64,000 bases of DNA from Halobacillus sp. A1 (GCF_024189295.1 NZ_JAIZEN010000001.1:62001-126000); one strand, 5' to 3'; positions 16,984-25,708 are shown, counted from the first letter of the stretch. The notes: generated by a model not told the origin, from the letters alone. Made by a program: numbers and translations.

Positions 16984-17744
16984 AGGTAGATTTGAATTGT
17001 GATATGGGCGAAAGTTTTGGCATGTACCAGCTTGGCAGCGATGAAGAAATGATGCAATATATCACCTCGGCCAATATCGCATGCGGATACCATGCTGGTG
17101 ATCCAAGCACGATGAGAAGGACCGTTGAGCTGGCGAAAGAGTACGAGGTCCAGATCGGTGCCCATCCAGCTTTTCCTGATTTGATGGGGTTTGGCCGCAG
17201 ACACATGAACTGCACACCAGCTGAAATAAAAGACTACGTCAATTATCAATTAGGCGCATTACGGGAATTCGCACGCCGATATGATCTGCCGATCGCCCAC
17301 TGCAAGCCGCACGGTGCAATGTATATGATGGCAATGGAAGAGGAAAAAGTGGCCAGAGCAATTCTAGAAGCGATAGCAGTAGTTGACGATAACATTATCG
17401 TATTCGCCATGAACAACTCAGCAGTGGTAGAACTCGGAGAAAAGATGGGCGTCCGCGTCGCGAAAGAAACCTATTCCGACCGGGAGCATACCGAGACTGG
17501 ATCAATTATCATGACCAGGAAAGGCTCTGCCATTGATGACTACGAAACCATGGCCACCCGCGTAGTGCGAATGGTGAAAGAAGGAAAAGTTACTGCCCAC
17601 ACCGGCAATGATGCCGATGTTGCTGCAGAAACCGTCTGTATACACGGTGATACCCCAGGAGCAGTAAAGTTAGCGAAAACCATCCATGAATCATTGATAA
17701 ACAATGACATCGAAGTCACGCCTATTCAAAATATCTTGAAATAG
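16980..17744 (+). CDS. pxpA: PxpA (LamB/YcsF) lactam-hydrolase subunit
   Basis: The 254-residue LamB/YcsF protein starts KVDLNCDMGESFGMYQLGSDEEMM and carries NIACGYHAGDPSTMRRTV, IGAHPAFPDLMGFGRR, HCKPHGAMY, EtySDREHTETGSI-type and HTGNDADVA motifs. In E. coli and B. subtilis PxpA, together with PxpB and PxpC, cleaves 5-oxoproline to glutamate at the cost of ATP. Here it is the last gene of an operon that also encodes GABA-degrading enzymes and a biotin carboxylase. Its substrate may thus be another lactam such as 2-pyrrolidinone, which opens to GABA (inference). GGAGGGG lies just upstream, within the previous gene. Confidence 0.9.
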   Translation: MKVDLNCDMGESFGMYQLGSDEEMMQYITSANIACGYHAGDPSTMRRTVELAKEYEVQIGAHPAFPDLMGFGRRHMNCTPAEIKDYVNYQLGALREFARRYDLPIAHCKPHGAMYMMAMEEEKVARAILEAIAVVDDNIIVFAMNNSAVVELGEKMGVRVAKETYSDREHTETGSIIMTRKGSAIDDYETMATRVVRMVKEGKVTAHTGNDADVAAETVCIHGDTPGAVKLAKTIHESLINNDIEVTPIQNILK

Positions 17745-17780
17745 AGAGTACCCCGGTAAAAACCGGGGTACTCTCTATTT
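17741..17780 (+). terminator. Terminator of the gab-pxp operon
   Basis: A 15-bp stem, AGAGAGTACCCCGGT paired with ACCGGGGTACTCTCT, starts at the pxpA stop codon and ends in ATTTCAG. Its U-tract is weak but the stem is very stable. Confidence 0.8.
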
Positions 17781-18163
17781 CAGTTAATCTATTCACTTTA
17801 ACTATTCGTTTCATCATTAACATGATATTGTACTTTAGGCACTACCAGAGGATAGTGGGAAGCAGGGTCTTATATTACAGTACAACAAAGAATGAATAAG
17901 GTTAATTAGGTCTATATAATGATCAATTCTTCATATTTTCACATAAAATTGAACACATGGGTACATTAATGTAGCAGAGGGTTACTTATAGGGGTGAGGT
18001 ATAGCCTGACCATTCTATAACGTAATCCAAAGGAGGAGCTTAAATCCATTTTTTTCAAACACCAACGCGTATGCAGGAAAAAACCAATTAGATGCAGCTA
18101 CAGATCTAATTGGTTTCCAGCATTGAAATATTGTGTGAGAAGTGTAAGTAGTCACTAAATAAA
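17745..18163. other. Intergenic region between convergent operons
   Basis: Apart from the two facing terminators, nothing gene-like, repeated or regulatory was recognised here. Confidence 0.6.
18078..18115 (-). terminator. Terminator of the minus-strand ABC exporter operon
   Basis: Read on the minus strand, AACCAATTAGAT (18104-18115) pairs with ATCTAATTGGTT (18082-18093) and runs into TTTTTTCC. Confidence 0.8.
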
Positions 18164-19267
18164 TCAGGTCGTTCTTCGTTCGACAAGGTTGATACCTATC
18201 CCCATAGCGACCACTCCGATAAGGACCATCAATATCAGAGGCTGGGTAATATCCTGCCAAGCAGCATCATACATAACAACATTAATAATGGCATCCATTG
18301 CATGGGAAACCGGAAAGAGGTCTCCGATGAACGTCAGCACAGGATTGGTGATCGTACCCGGCATCATATAAACCCCGCTGATTAAAGGAATAATCGGCAT
18401 AACCGATGGGTACAGTGCGTAAAACTGTTCTGGTTTCTTCACAAGGCCGGTCAATAGTGTAGCGATACTCACCATGCTGAAAGTGAAAAACGCAAGAATG
18501 ATGAGCAATAGATCCAGCCGCTCCCCGATGTCATAGTTTAATACATATTTAAAAATAAGGATGACGGTCAGCATTTGCACAAATCCAATAAAGCAGGCGT
18601 AGGCAATGTAAGCTGTATACATCCCTGTTTTTGAGACGGGTGATAAGATCAACCGGTCCCATAAGCCATACACTTTGTCTTTTAAAATATTGTTGACTCG
18701 AAACCCGATGATGAACATGGCTACAAGCAGGGTGAAAGCGAACATTAATTGGGTTCCCATATCGTAACTTGAAAGTTCTTCACCCGTAATCGAGGTGACC
18801 TCCATGTCCAATGGTGGATGATTCAGGGTCGTTTCAATTTCTGTCCTTAAGCCTTCAATGTCATTTGATTGTTCTACAGCTGACTGGATAAGTGCTTCTT
18901 TTTCGAACACTGTTCTTACGTGCTGGTCGACGTAGTCGACTGTAGGTAAATTAGAGGTTGTAATCAGTTTATAATCTTCTTCCAATAATTTCACTGCTAC
19001 ATCCGACTGCCCTTGCTGGACGTTCTCTCTAGCTTCTGCGGAGTCCGTGACAACGAAACGCATGTCACTTCCTTCATTTAAAAGGGACTCCCATTTATCC
19101 TCAATAGCTTGGTCGTTTTCTTCTTCACTGAAAATAGATATAGTTGTCGGCGTCTCAGTTCCACCTGTGAATAGGATCGTCCCCCCAATACTGGCTGCGA
19201 TGAATATAATAAGTATTAATGGGTTGCGGCGGTCTTTCGCCAATTGAGCCAAAAACACTGGAATCAT
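18164..19267 (-). CDS. lnrN: ABC-2 exporter permease, LnrN-like
   Basis: The 367-residue ABC-2 permease has a first membrane helix at about 17-35, a large outside domain (about 36-170), and five hydrophobic segments in the C-terminal half (LMFAFTLLVAMFIIGF, MYTAYIAYACFIGFVQM, LLLIILAFFTFSMVSIATLLTG and others). The ATG overlaps the stop of the preceding permease gene by 4 bp. Order and sizes (kinase, regulator, ATPase, two permeases) match B. subtilis lnrJKLMN, which confers resistance to linearmycin-type polyene antibiotics. The actual substrate here is unknown. Confidence 0.7.
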   Translation of the reverse strand: MIPVFLAQLAKDRRNPLILIIFIAASIGGTILFTGGTETPTTISIFSEEENDQAIEDKWESLLNEGSDMRFVVTDSAEARENVQQGQSDVAVKLLEEDYKLITTSNLPTVDYVDQHVRTVFEKEALIQSAVEQSNDIEGLRTEIETTLNHPPLDMEVTSITGEELSSYDMGTQLMFAFTLLVAMFIIGFRVNNILKDKVYGLWDRLILSPVSKTGMYTAYIAYACFIGFVQMLTVILIFKYVLNYDIGERLDLLLIILAFFTFSMVSIATLLTGLVKKPEQFYALYPSVMPIIPLISGVYMMPGTITNPVLTFIGDLFPVSHAMDAIINVVMYDAAWQDITQPLILMVLIGVVAMGIGINLVERRTT

Positions 19268-20541
19268 GAGATTTCCCCCTTTTTAGGGTGCAAAATAATA
19301 CTCACAAAGATAAGGATCAATGTAAAGCCAATTAAAGCAATAGATGGCATCCACAGTGTGGACAGGTCTTCGAATTGGAACCATTCTATTAATACAGCCA
19401 GCGTCAGGCCGTTTGGTGTGAATTCTCCGATCTGTTGGAGCCAGTCCGGCAGCACATAGATGGGAATGAAACTTCCTCCAATGGTACCGAAAAGCATAAT
19501 GATCGACATGAAAATACCGTCGGCCGCTTCCGGATTTTTTAGTCGCAGGGAAATCGATGTCATAATGGATGACATCCCTGCAACAGCAAAGCAGAAAACA
19601 GATGACACAAAGACCATCCCTATCCAAAATGTGAACGATCGATCGGAAAAAGTACCTAAAATCAAATGTGACCCGATAAAAATCAATAGGATTTGGAGCC
19701 AGGCGAGGATAAAGGTTGCACATGTTTTACCGAATAAGAAGTGAAGGGCGGGTGTATTCGTTAGAGTGATCCGGTTAAACGTATGCTCACGTTTTTCGAC
19801 ACCTGTTCTACTAGCGACTGTACTGGCCATAAACAACACAAACAAAACTCCCATTGATAACGTGAAATATTGATCGATGTTAAGCGAAAAAGACTGATCG
19901 TCTGCCAAGGTTTCTGTCCCGCCCTCAGGCAGCTGAACTTGATTCATATCAACTTCACCCCCTGAGGTAGATACAGCGTATTGAAGGTTCATTTGATCGA
20001 GGAAGCCTTGGATGACATCATGGACCATATCGACTTCCACTGCTGTTTCCTCAGCGGAAAATTTTAGAGCAGGTTCTGTTCCCTGGTCGAGGTAGATGTT
20101 ACTTAATAATTGCGATGTATATCCTTCAGGAATGACGAGCATAGCATGATGATCACCCTTTTCTACACTTTCTGCTGCTTCGCTTTCTGACATGGTGTTT
20201 ACAGTGATCCAATCTTCTAACTCAGGACTATTAAGAAATTGCATCAGCGATTCCACAGGCGGCGCTTTTTCAACGCCGGCTATCACGTTTTGTTTCATGG
20301 CATTAGCTATTTGCTCCGATTGGCTGACTGAAGCTTTAAATTCTTCGATTGCTTCGCTTTGGTCATCTTCTACCACTACACTTAATGATAAGTCGTAGTT
20401 CTCACTCTGGTTTTCTTCAAATATCCCTGACATGGAAATACTTAAAACAACAACTATTACAAGCGGTAAGATGATTACGGTGACAACTTCTTTGCGGTCA
20501 CGCCAAAATAACAGTAAATCTTTAATTAAAAATGTCAGCAT
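19264..20541 (-). CDS. lnrM: ABC-2 exporter permease, LnrM-like
   Basis: The 425-residue ABC-2 permease has an N-terminal helix (about 18-40, VVTVIILPLVIVVVLSISMSGI) and an outside domain up to about 215. The outside domain includes VEKGDHHAMLVIPEGYTSQLLSN, typical of the YhgE/CcmB-like ABC-2 group. Five or six membrane segments follow. It lies 11 bp after the ATPase gene and couples to the next permease by a 4-bp overlap. The two permeases probably form a heterodimer that exports or extracts a membrane-active compound. Confidence 0.7.
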   Translation of the reverse strand: MLTFLIKDLLLFWRDRKEVVTVIILPLVIVVVLSISMSGIFEENQSENYDLSLSVVVEDDQSEAIEEFKASVSQSEQIANAMKQNVIAGVEKAPPVESLMQFLNSPELEDWITVNTMSESEAAESVEKGDHHAMLVIPEGYTSQLLSNIYLDQGTEPALKFSAEETAVEVDMVHDVIQGFLDQMNLQYAVSTSGGEVDMNQVQLPEGGTETLADDQSFSLNIDQYFTLSMGVLFVLFMASTVASRTGVEKREHTFNRITLTNTPALHFLFGKTCATFILAWLQILLIFIGSHLILGTFSDRSFTFWIGMVFVSSVFCFAVAGMSSIMTSISLRLKNPEAADGIFMSIIMLFGTIGGSFIPIYVLPDWLQQIGEFTPNGLTLAVLIEWFQFEDLSTLWMPSIALIGFTLILIFVSIILHPKKGEIS

Positions 20542-20552
20542 CCAGGCACCTC

Positions 20553-21485
20553 CTAATCTCTAAGTGTTCGACCCGTTAAATGGAGGAAAACATCTTCCAG
20601 GCTTGGATTTTCCATTTGGAAGTTCATAATTTTAATGTTTTGTTGGTCAGCGAGTTTGACAAGATTGCTTATGATATTCGAAGATTTTTTGGCAATGATT
20701 TTGATGCTGTCTCCCGTTTCTTCAACGTGACGTACAACGTCGATTTCCAGTATTGCTTTGACGAGCTCATTGCTCATTTGGTTCAGCTGGACTTTCATCG
20801 TATCTTCATTAGAAAGGATGCTTAACAGCTCTGATTGACTGCCGGAAGCGATCACTTTCCCATGATCCATAATGTACACTCGGTCGCAAAGTTGTTCGAC
20901 TTCCTCCATATAATGACTCGTGTAAAGCACTGTTGTTCCTTCTTGCTCGTTTAATTTGCGGATCATTTCTAAAATATAGTTGCGTGACTGCGGATCGATT
21001 CCGACGGTCGGCTCATCGAGAATTAAAATTTTTGGGTGGTGCAGCAGGGCTGAAGCAATATTGATACGGCGTTTCATCCCGCCCGAAAATGTTTTAATTA
21101 AATCCTTTTGCCGATCTTTCAGACCAACCAATTCAAGCGTTGTTTGAATGCGCGATTCCAGTTGACTCTTTGGAACACGGTAAATACGTCCAAAAAACTT
21201 CAAATTTTCATAAGCCGTAAGCTCCTGATATAGAGCAATCTCCTGTGGTACTACACCGAGTACTTTTCTTATGTCACCTGGATTCTTAATAACACTCTCT
21301 CCGTCTAATTTCACATCACCGGTTGTTGGCTTTAATAAGGATGAAATAATCGATATCGTTGTTGATTTCCCTGCCCCGTTGGGACCGAGTAAACCAACAG
21401 ATTCCCCCTTATCCAAATAAAGATCAACACCTTCTACAACAGTTTTTTCTTTAAATCTTTTACTTAATTGAATAGTTTCTATCAT
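20553..21485 (-). CDS. lnrL: ABC exporter ATPase, LnrL-like
   Basis: The 310-residue ATPase shows Walker A GPNGAGKST, Q-loop VVPQEIALYQELTAYENLKFFG, signature SGGMKRR, Walker B ILILDEPTVGID and the switch His in LYTSHYMEEVEQL. A C-terminal extension (about 215-310) is typical of drug-resistance ATPases of the DrrA/LnrL type. GGAGG lies upstream of ATG 21485. A terminator separates it from the two-component genes, so the exporter trio must have its own promoter in 21486-21620, probably the target of the regulator. Confidence 0.85.
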   Translation of the reverse strand: MIETIQLSKRFKEKTVVEGVDLYLDKGESVGLLGPNGAGKSTTISIISSLLKPTTGDVKLDGESVIKNPGDIRKVLGVVPQEIALYQELTAYENLKFFGRIYRVPKSQLESRIQTTLELVGLKDRQKDLIKTFSGGMKRRINIASALLHHPKILILDEPTVGIDPQSRNYILEMIRKLNEQEGTTVLYTSHYMEEVEQLCDRVYIMDHGKVIASGSQSELLSILSNEDTMKVQLNQMSNELVKAILEIDVVRHVEETGDSIKIIAKKSSNIISNLVKLADQQNIKIMNFQMENPSLEDVFLHLTGRTLRD

Positions 21486-21621
21486 GTTTGAACCTCCCTG
21501 ACGATTTGTTGATTTCCGTAAAAACTATTGGGTGGAGAAGGGCGTACGGGTAATTTAAAGATTTCTGTAGGATTGATTGAGAGCAACTGAAGATTTTATA
21601 AGAACTAATTCTAAGATAAAT

Positions 21622-21652
21622 GAAAAAAACTAGAGCCGATACTGACTCTAGT
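21622..21652 (-). terminator. Terminator after the two-component genes
   Basis: On the minus strand, GACTAGAGTC pairs with GGCTCTAGT around AGTATC and is followed by TTTTTTCA. It ends the lnrJ-lnrK transcript before the exporter genes. Confidence 0.78.
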
Positions 21653-21693
21653 CATTTAATCACAGAAAACCGTGACTTCCGTCATTTTATTAA

Positions 21694-22329
21694 CTACACC
21701 AAATGGTGACGTATGGCATAGATAGCTAATTGGGTGCGGTCACGTAAATCAAGCTTATCGAGGATGTGGCTCGTATTATTCTTTACCGTTCCGACAGAGA
21801 GGCCAAGTCGATTAGCAATCTCCTGGTTACTTAGTCCTTCACCAATACATTTTAATATGGCCCGTTCTCGTGGAGTTAAGCTTTCATCCACTCTTTTTAT
21901 CGGTGATTGCTGATTTAACAAAGCCGGCATAACTTTAGCTGCTACCTGGTCTTCAATGGTTAAACCGCCTGATAATGCACTTTTAATGGAGCGGATCAGT
22001 GATTCTGTATTCCCGTTTTTTAACATATAACCGTTGACCCCGAGTTTGAGTGAATCCATTACATATTGATCATCGTCAAACGTAGTCAGCATTAATATTT
22101 TTATTAAAGGCCAGCGTTCTCTTATAATTCTCGCTGTTTCAATGCCGTCCATGACAGGCATGCGGATATCTAGAACCGCAATGTCAAATCCCTGTTTTTC
22201 ACAAAGATCAACAGCGGATTTGCCGTCATCTGCTTCACCCGTTACTTTTATTTCTGGATCAGATTCAATCATTACTTTTAAACCTTGTCGAACCATAATT
22301 TGGTCTTCAGCTAGAAGCACTCGAATCAT
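21694..22329 (-). CDS. lnrK: NarL/LuxR-type response regulator, LnrK-like
   Basis: The 211-residue protein has a receiver domain (1-118) with acidic pocket AEDQ, phospho-Asp D54 in VLDIRMP and Lys in YMLKNGN. A LuxR-type helix-turn-helix (about 148-205) follows: LTPRERAILKCIGEGLSNQEIANRLGLSVGTVKNNTSHILDKL. Its start overlaps the end of the kinase gene by 23 bp. It most likely activates the adjacent ABC exporter genes. Confidence 0.85.
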   Translation of the reverse strand: MIRVLLAEDQIMVRQGLKVMIESDPEIKVTGEADDGKSAVDLCEKQGFDIAVLDIRMPVMDGIETARIIRERWPLIKILMLTTFDDDQYVMDSLKLGVNGYMLKNGNTESLIRSIKSALSGGLTIEDQVAAKVMPALLNQQSPIKRVDESLTPRERAILKCIGEGLSNQEIANRLGLSVGTVKNNTSHILDKLDLRDRTQLAIYAIRHHLV

Positions 22330-23467
22330 GAAGATCTCCCCGTCCTTTCAATTTTACCCATCCTCGTAAAATAAATTCTTTTTCATTACTTTGAGCTTCC
22401 AGACCTCCGCCTAACTTTTCCAATCGCTCGCGCATCGAACTAAGTCCATAATCCTCTTTGAAAGGTGAGGGTTGTTTAATCGGATTTATAATTTCAAATC
22501 TAAAAATGCTCCCCCCGGGCGCCTCAAATGTAATTTGAGCTTCTCTCGTATGACTATGCTTCATGATATTCGTTAATCCTTCTTGAACGGCACGATAAAT
22601 GGCGAAGGATTGTTCACCAGTGAGGGGAGCAGCAAAAGCACCATGATGAACAGAGAAGTGAATGCGGATAAAGCTCTCTAACTCCAGCTTGCGAATCAGC
22701 CGCATGACCCCTTGTAAGCCACCGATTTCCTCCTGCTTAAATGTTTTTACTGCTCGACGAGTTTCTTCCAGACTTTCGTCAGCCAACTGTTTCAAACGTT
22801 TCACGTGCGGATTATCTTTTGTATCAGATTGGATTCTGTAGGCTTCTAGCTGCATGATGAGTGAAGTTAATTTATGGCCGACAGAATCATGTATTTCCTT
22901 ACCAATCATCTGCCGTTCTTCCTGCCGAGCGCTTTCCTCATCCTGAGCCAAACGCCTTTTCAGCATGCGAAACTCTTTATGTAAGTGGTCATATTTAGAT
23001 GTAAGCTTCTGGTGTTGGCTATCTTTTATTTTATAATATATAAGCCCTGGGCCGAGTAACAGTAAAAACATACCTATAAATAATTCGGTCTTCATCGATA
23101 CATTTCCGAAAACTAAGAAACTCATGATGGATAGAAGGCTGAAAACATACGGAATGATCATATATTTGAGAGGCAGCCGTTCAGCAGCTTCCGCCATAAG
23201 AAGCATATAGATGAGGATAACAAGAAGATTGAATTCATAGGTGTCATTAGGGAAAAAAACTAAAGAAACTATGACCGCGTTGAAACAAAATAAGAGAGTT
23301 AAATACCAGATTCTTTTGTGGAAAAGCGGCGTTATAAAAAATAATAAAAAGTATACCGCCACACCTAATAACCTCCATATATGAAGGTCGACATCGTTGA
23401 ACAAAGGGTAAATTATGGCTGCCCAGACCAATAAGTGTAACGTCAACCATATTAAAAACGGTTTCAT
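22307..23467 (-). CDS. lnrJ: Sensor histidine kinase, LnrJ-like
   Basis: The 386-residue kinase has five or six N-terminal membrane helices (to about residue 145) with almost no outside loops, so it likely senses the membrane itself. A coiled segment follows, then a HisKA_3 dimerisation helix with the phospho-His (H193) in MIGKEIHDSVGHKLTSL. The HATPase region has AVQEGLTNIMKHSHT and YGLSSMRERLEKLGG. ATG 23467 with AAGGTG 7 bp upstream is preferred over GTG 23476, which lacks a ribosome site. Confidence 0.83.
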   Translation of the reverse strand: MKPFLIWLTLHLLVWAAIIYPLFNDVDLHIWRLLGVAVYFLLFFITPLFHKRIWYLTLLFCFNAVIVSLVFFPNDTYEFNLLVILIYMLLMAEAAERLPLKYMIIPYVFSLLSIMSFLVFGNVSMKTELFIGMFLLLLGPGLIYYKIKDSQHQKLTSKYDHLHKEFRMLKRRLAQDEESARQEERQMIGKEIHDSVGHKLTSLIMQLEAYRIQSDTKDNPHVKRLKQLADESLEETRRAVKTFKQEEIGGLQGVMRLIRKLELESFIRIHFSVHHGAFAAPLTGEQSFAIYRAVQEGLTNIMKHSHTREAQITFEAPGGSIFRFEIINPIKQPSPFKEDYGLSSMRERLEKLGGGLEAQSNEKEFILRGWVKLKGRGDLHDSSASS

Positions 23468-23835
23468 TGGTATCACCTTATTTCATCTTAGATCATTAAG
23501 AGTACGATAAACTCAATCCAAGCAACTTACGTCAAGTGTTGCCTTAATTTCATTCACACAAACAACCACTTGGCTGCGGGTAAGTATGATAATCGTATCT
23601 TATCACATTTCACTTGGCAAAAAGTCCTTTGGCTGGGAGTACAGTTAGAGGCTGTCGGATTTTTTCAAGATACGTAGGGAGTTTATCCATTTGTGAACAT
23701 TTTTTTGATTTTTATGAATAATAAAGAAATAAAAGTAAAAATGTGGTAAAATTATTCCTGTGTTCTATTTATTCTTTAAGGATAAAAGGTTGTTGTCGTT
23801 AGTATTTTATCAAATTAGAAAAGGTTGATGAAAAA
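23468..23835. other. Divergent intergenic region
   Basis: This region should hold the divergent promoters of the kinase gene and the hydroxylase gene. It is AT-rich, with TGTGGTAAAAT near 23743 as a possible extended -10. No conserved operator, repeat or small gene was recognised. Confidence 0.5.
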
Positions 23836-24474
23836 GTGACAATACACGTGAAAGAAGCTTCAATTTTCGACCACACGGGAAACAAGATTATGACCGAAGA
23901 CCGTGAAATAGCGATGATCGCAAAAATGGAAGAACCTAAAATCGCTATCCTGGGAAACGTAGTGAGTGAGGCGGAATGTGAGGAGATCATTCGTATTTCC
24001 AAAGACCGGATGAACCGATCAAAAATTGGATCGACACACGAAGTGAGCGACATTCGGACAAGCAGCAGTACTTTTCTTCCCGAGGACGATGTCACGACCA
24101 GGATTGAGAAAAGACTGGCGCATATTATGAACGTACCCGTAGAACATGGAGAAGGACTTCACATATTGAATTATAAACAAGGCCAGGAGTACAAAGCGCA
24201 TTACGACTACTTCAGGTCAAAGGCCAAAGCAACGAACAACCCAAGAATTAGTACGCTCGTCTTATACTTGAATGATGTGGAAGAGGGAGGGGAAACGTAT
24301 TTTCCACAAATGAATCTTTCTGTTTCCCCTCAACAAGGCATGGCGGTTTATTTTGAATATTTTTATTCGGATCCTGTACTCAATGAAAGAACGCTTCACG
24401 GGGGATCACCTGTCACAGCGGGAGAGAAGTGGGCAGCTACAATGTGGGTACGGAGAAAACAGTATACGAAGTAA
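23836..24474 (+). CDS. Prolyl 4-hydroxylase-like 2-oxoglutarate/Fe(II) dioxygenase
   Basis: The 212-residue protein has the P4H double-stranded beta-helix. The iron ligands are H122 and D124 in YKAHYDYF and H188 in RTLHGGSPV. The 2-oxoglutarate Lys is K198 in AGEKWAATMW. RISTLVLYLNDVEEGGETYFP is the usual core. Bacillus P4H homologs hydroxylate proline in collagen-like or elongation-factor peptides; the target here is unknown and no collagen-like protein is in the window. The start is GTG 23836, after a weak AAAGG. It is followed by a terminator and is monocistronic. Confidence 0.85.
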   Translation: MTIHVKEASIFDHTGNKIMTEDREIAMIAKMEEPKIAILGNVVSEAECEEIIRISKDRMNRSKIGSTHEVSDIRTSSSTFLPEDDVTTRIEKRLAHIMNVPVEHGEGLHILNYKQGQEYKAHYDYFRSKAKATNNPRISTLVLYLNDVEEGGETYFPQMNLSVSPQQGMAVYFEYFYSDPVLNERTLHGGSPVTAGEKWAATMWVRRKQYTK

Positions 24475-24554
24475 TGAGTTGTCCATAAACATGGACAAAG
24501 TGGCAGTGTGATAAACAGGCTTAAGTTCTGACCATCGTTGCAAATTATCTAATA

Positions 24555-24592
24555 AAGGAGGTCAACCCAGTCGTTGGGGTTGGCCCTCTTTA
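24555..24592 (+). terminator. Terminator after the hydroxylase gene
   Basis: GGTCAACCCA pairs with TGGGGTTGGCC, with a wobble and a bulge, and is followed by CTCTTTATTTAT. Confidence 0.6.
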
Positions 24593-24653
24593 TTTATAAT
24601 GATGTTTCAGGATTGTTGAGGAGATCGTTACGAGATAACCAGGGTTGGCTGTC

Positions 24654-24708
24654 GTTTGAAGTGGATTGGCCTGTAAAATGCTTGCTTTCCTGCGGGGGGC
24701 CTTCAAAC
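24654..24708. repeat. Short 55-bp copy of the inverted-repeat family
   Basis: Arms GTTTGAAG (24654-24661) and CTTCAAAC (24701-24708) enclose TGCTTGCTTTCCTGCGGGGGG. On the other strand this is the family core CCCCCxCAGGAAAGCxAGCA. Its length equals that of the short copy at 34428-34482. Confidence 0.7.
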
Positions 24709-24815
24709 TTTATTCTTAATTACGGAAGCCACCTAAACTCGAAACGGAGTCCTCAACACATAACACTCGGTACATTTTGAAATAGATCATCAATAGATTA
24801 TAAAACTAAGCGATT

Positions 24816-24850
24816 AAAGAAACCTGAAGATCCAGCAGGTTTCTTTTTTT
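24816..24850 (+). terminator. Terminator-like hairpin
   Basis: AAAGAAACCTG (24816-24826) pairs with CAGGTTTCTTT (24836-24846), followed by a T run. No gene lies directly upstream on the plus strand; it may end read-through or belong to an unseen small RNA. Confidence 0.65.
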
Positions 24851-24988
24851 GTTTCCAGTCGTTCTTATCTCGGGATATCTATTAATTCTCTATGAAAAAT
24901 AATATTACGCTGATAGTTATGCTCAATTTGTCCAATCAGTCGTTAAATCTATGAATATTCTAATAGAAACAAGAAAGGAGGTGTTCTT

Positions 24989-25651
24989 TTGCGTAAAAAC
25001 TACAATGTCAGCCGAAATAATGACACTGAGAAGGCGAATAAACTAAAGCTGGAAGAGACGATTAAAAGGGTTGAAGATAAGCTTAATCAAACTAGTAACA
25101 CAAGATCACACCAACAGCTTACAGATTTATTGACTGATCTTCAGCAAATACAACAAGCTAACTGCCTTTCCATTCTATTCGATCAATGTACGATAGAGTT
25201 TCCTGCTAATTCAGTTCAAACTGGTCTAGTAGAGCCTCCGTTTTTTGTAAATGTTCTCAGTGATCCATTTTTCCTTGACTGCTGTATCACTCCAGTTCAA
25301 GTCTCTGCTTCTACCCCATGTGGTAATGTAGGGGGAGTAACAGTGAATGAAGTGAAGGCTGTAGGGTATATCAACTATTATTTTAACCTTGAATTCAGCA
25401 CGTTCTTTAATGAAGGAGAGAGCAACTGCGCTTTGGTCAACACTTTACCGTTCTCATGTACGGGAACAACGTGTGCCGATCAAGTGATATGTTATGCTTC
25501 GTTGGAAGATTCCGATCCATGTCCCGATTTCTGCAACTTTGGTGTACAGTCTGTTGCTGTCTTAGTGTCTGACTATCGGGCAGGTAACAAGGCTACTCTC
25601 ACTTTTGATGTTCTTCATTTACTTCCGGAATGTAATAGCCAGAATGGATAA
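24989..25651 (+). CDS. Cysteine-rich protein of unknown function, possibly a spore surface protein
   Basis: I do not recognise this 220-residue protein. Residues 1-55 form a charged, probably coiled-coil helix (KLKLEETIKRVEDKLNQ). The rest is beta-rich with 12 Cys, some clustered: LDCCITP, FSCTGTTCADQVICYAS, DPCPDFCNFG. It has no signal peptide. Multiple Cys without export signals in a spore former fit a cross-linked coat, exosporium or spore-appendage subunit, but that is inference. The start is TTG 24989, with a strong AAAGGAGG 8 bp upstream. It is followed by two hairpins and is monocistronic. Confidence 0.65.
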   Translation: MRKNYNVSRNNDTEKANKLKLEETIKRVEDKLNQTSNTRSHQQLTDLLTDLQQIQQANCLSILFDQCTIEFPANSVQTGLVEPPFFVNVLSDPFFLDCCITPVQVSASTPCGNVGGVTVNEVKAVGYINYYFNLEFSTFFNEGESNCALVNTLPFSCTGTTCADQVICYASLEDSDPCPDFCNFGVQSVAVLVSDYRAGNKATLTFDVLHLLPECNSQNG

Positions 25652-25708
25652 AAATAAGGAACTGTTTTTCTGTGACTGCACGTTTTAAAGGGAAACTACC
25701 ATAACAAA

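Larger units (their letters stand above)
24475..24988. other. Intergenic region with two terminators and a short repeat
   Basis: It holds the hydroxylase terminator, a 55-bp short repeat copy and a second terminator at 24816-24850. The plus-strand frame at 24574-24780 crosses the repeat, lacks a ribosome site and is not considered a gene. Confidence 0.6.

Noticed and set aside
24574-24780. 68-codon plus-strand ORF between terminators
   Set aside because: It crosses a repeat copy, lacks a ribosome site, and starts inside the terminator of the hydroxylase gene.
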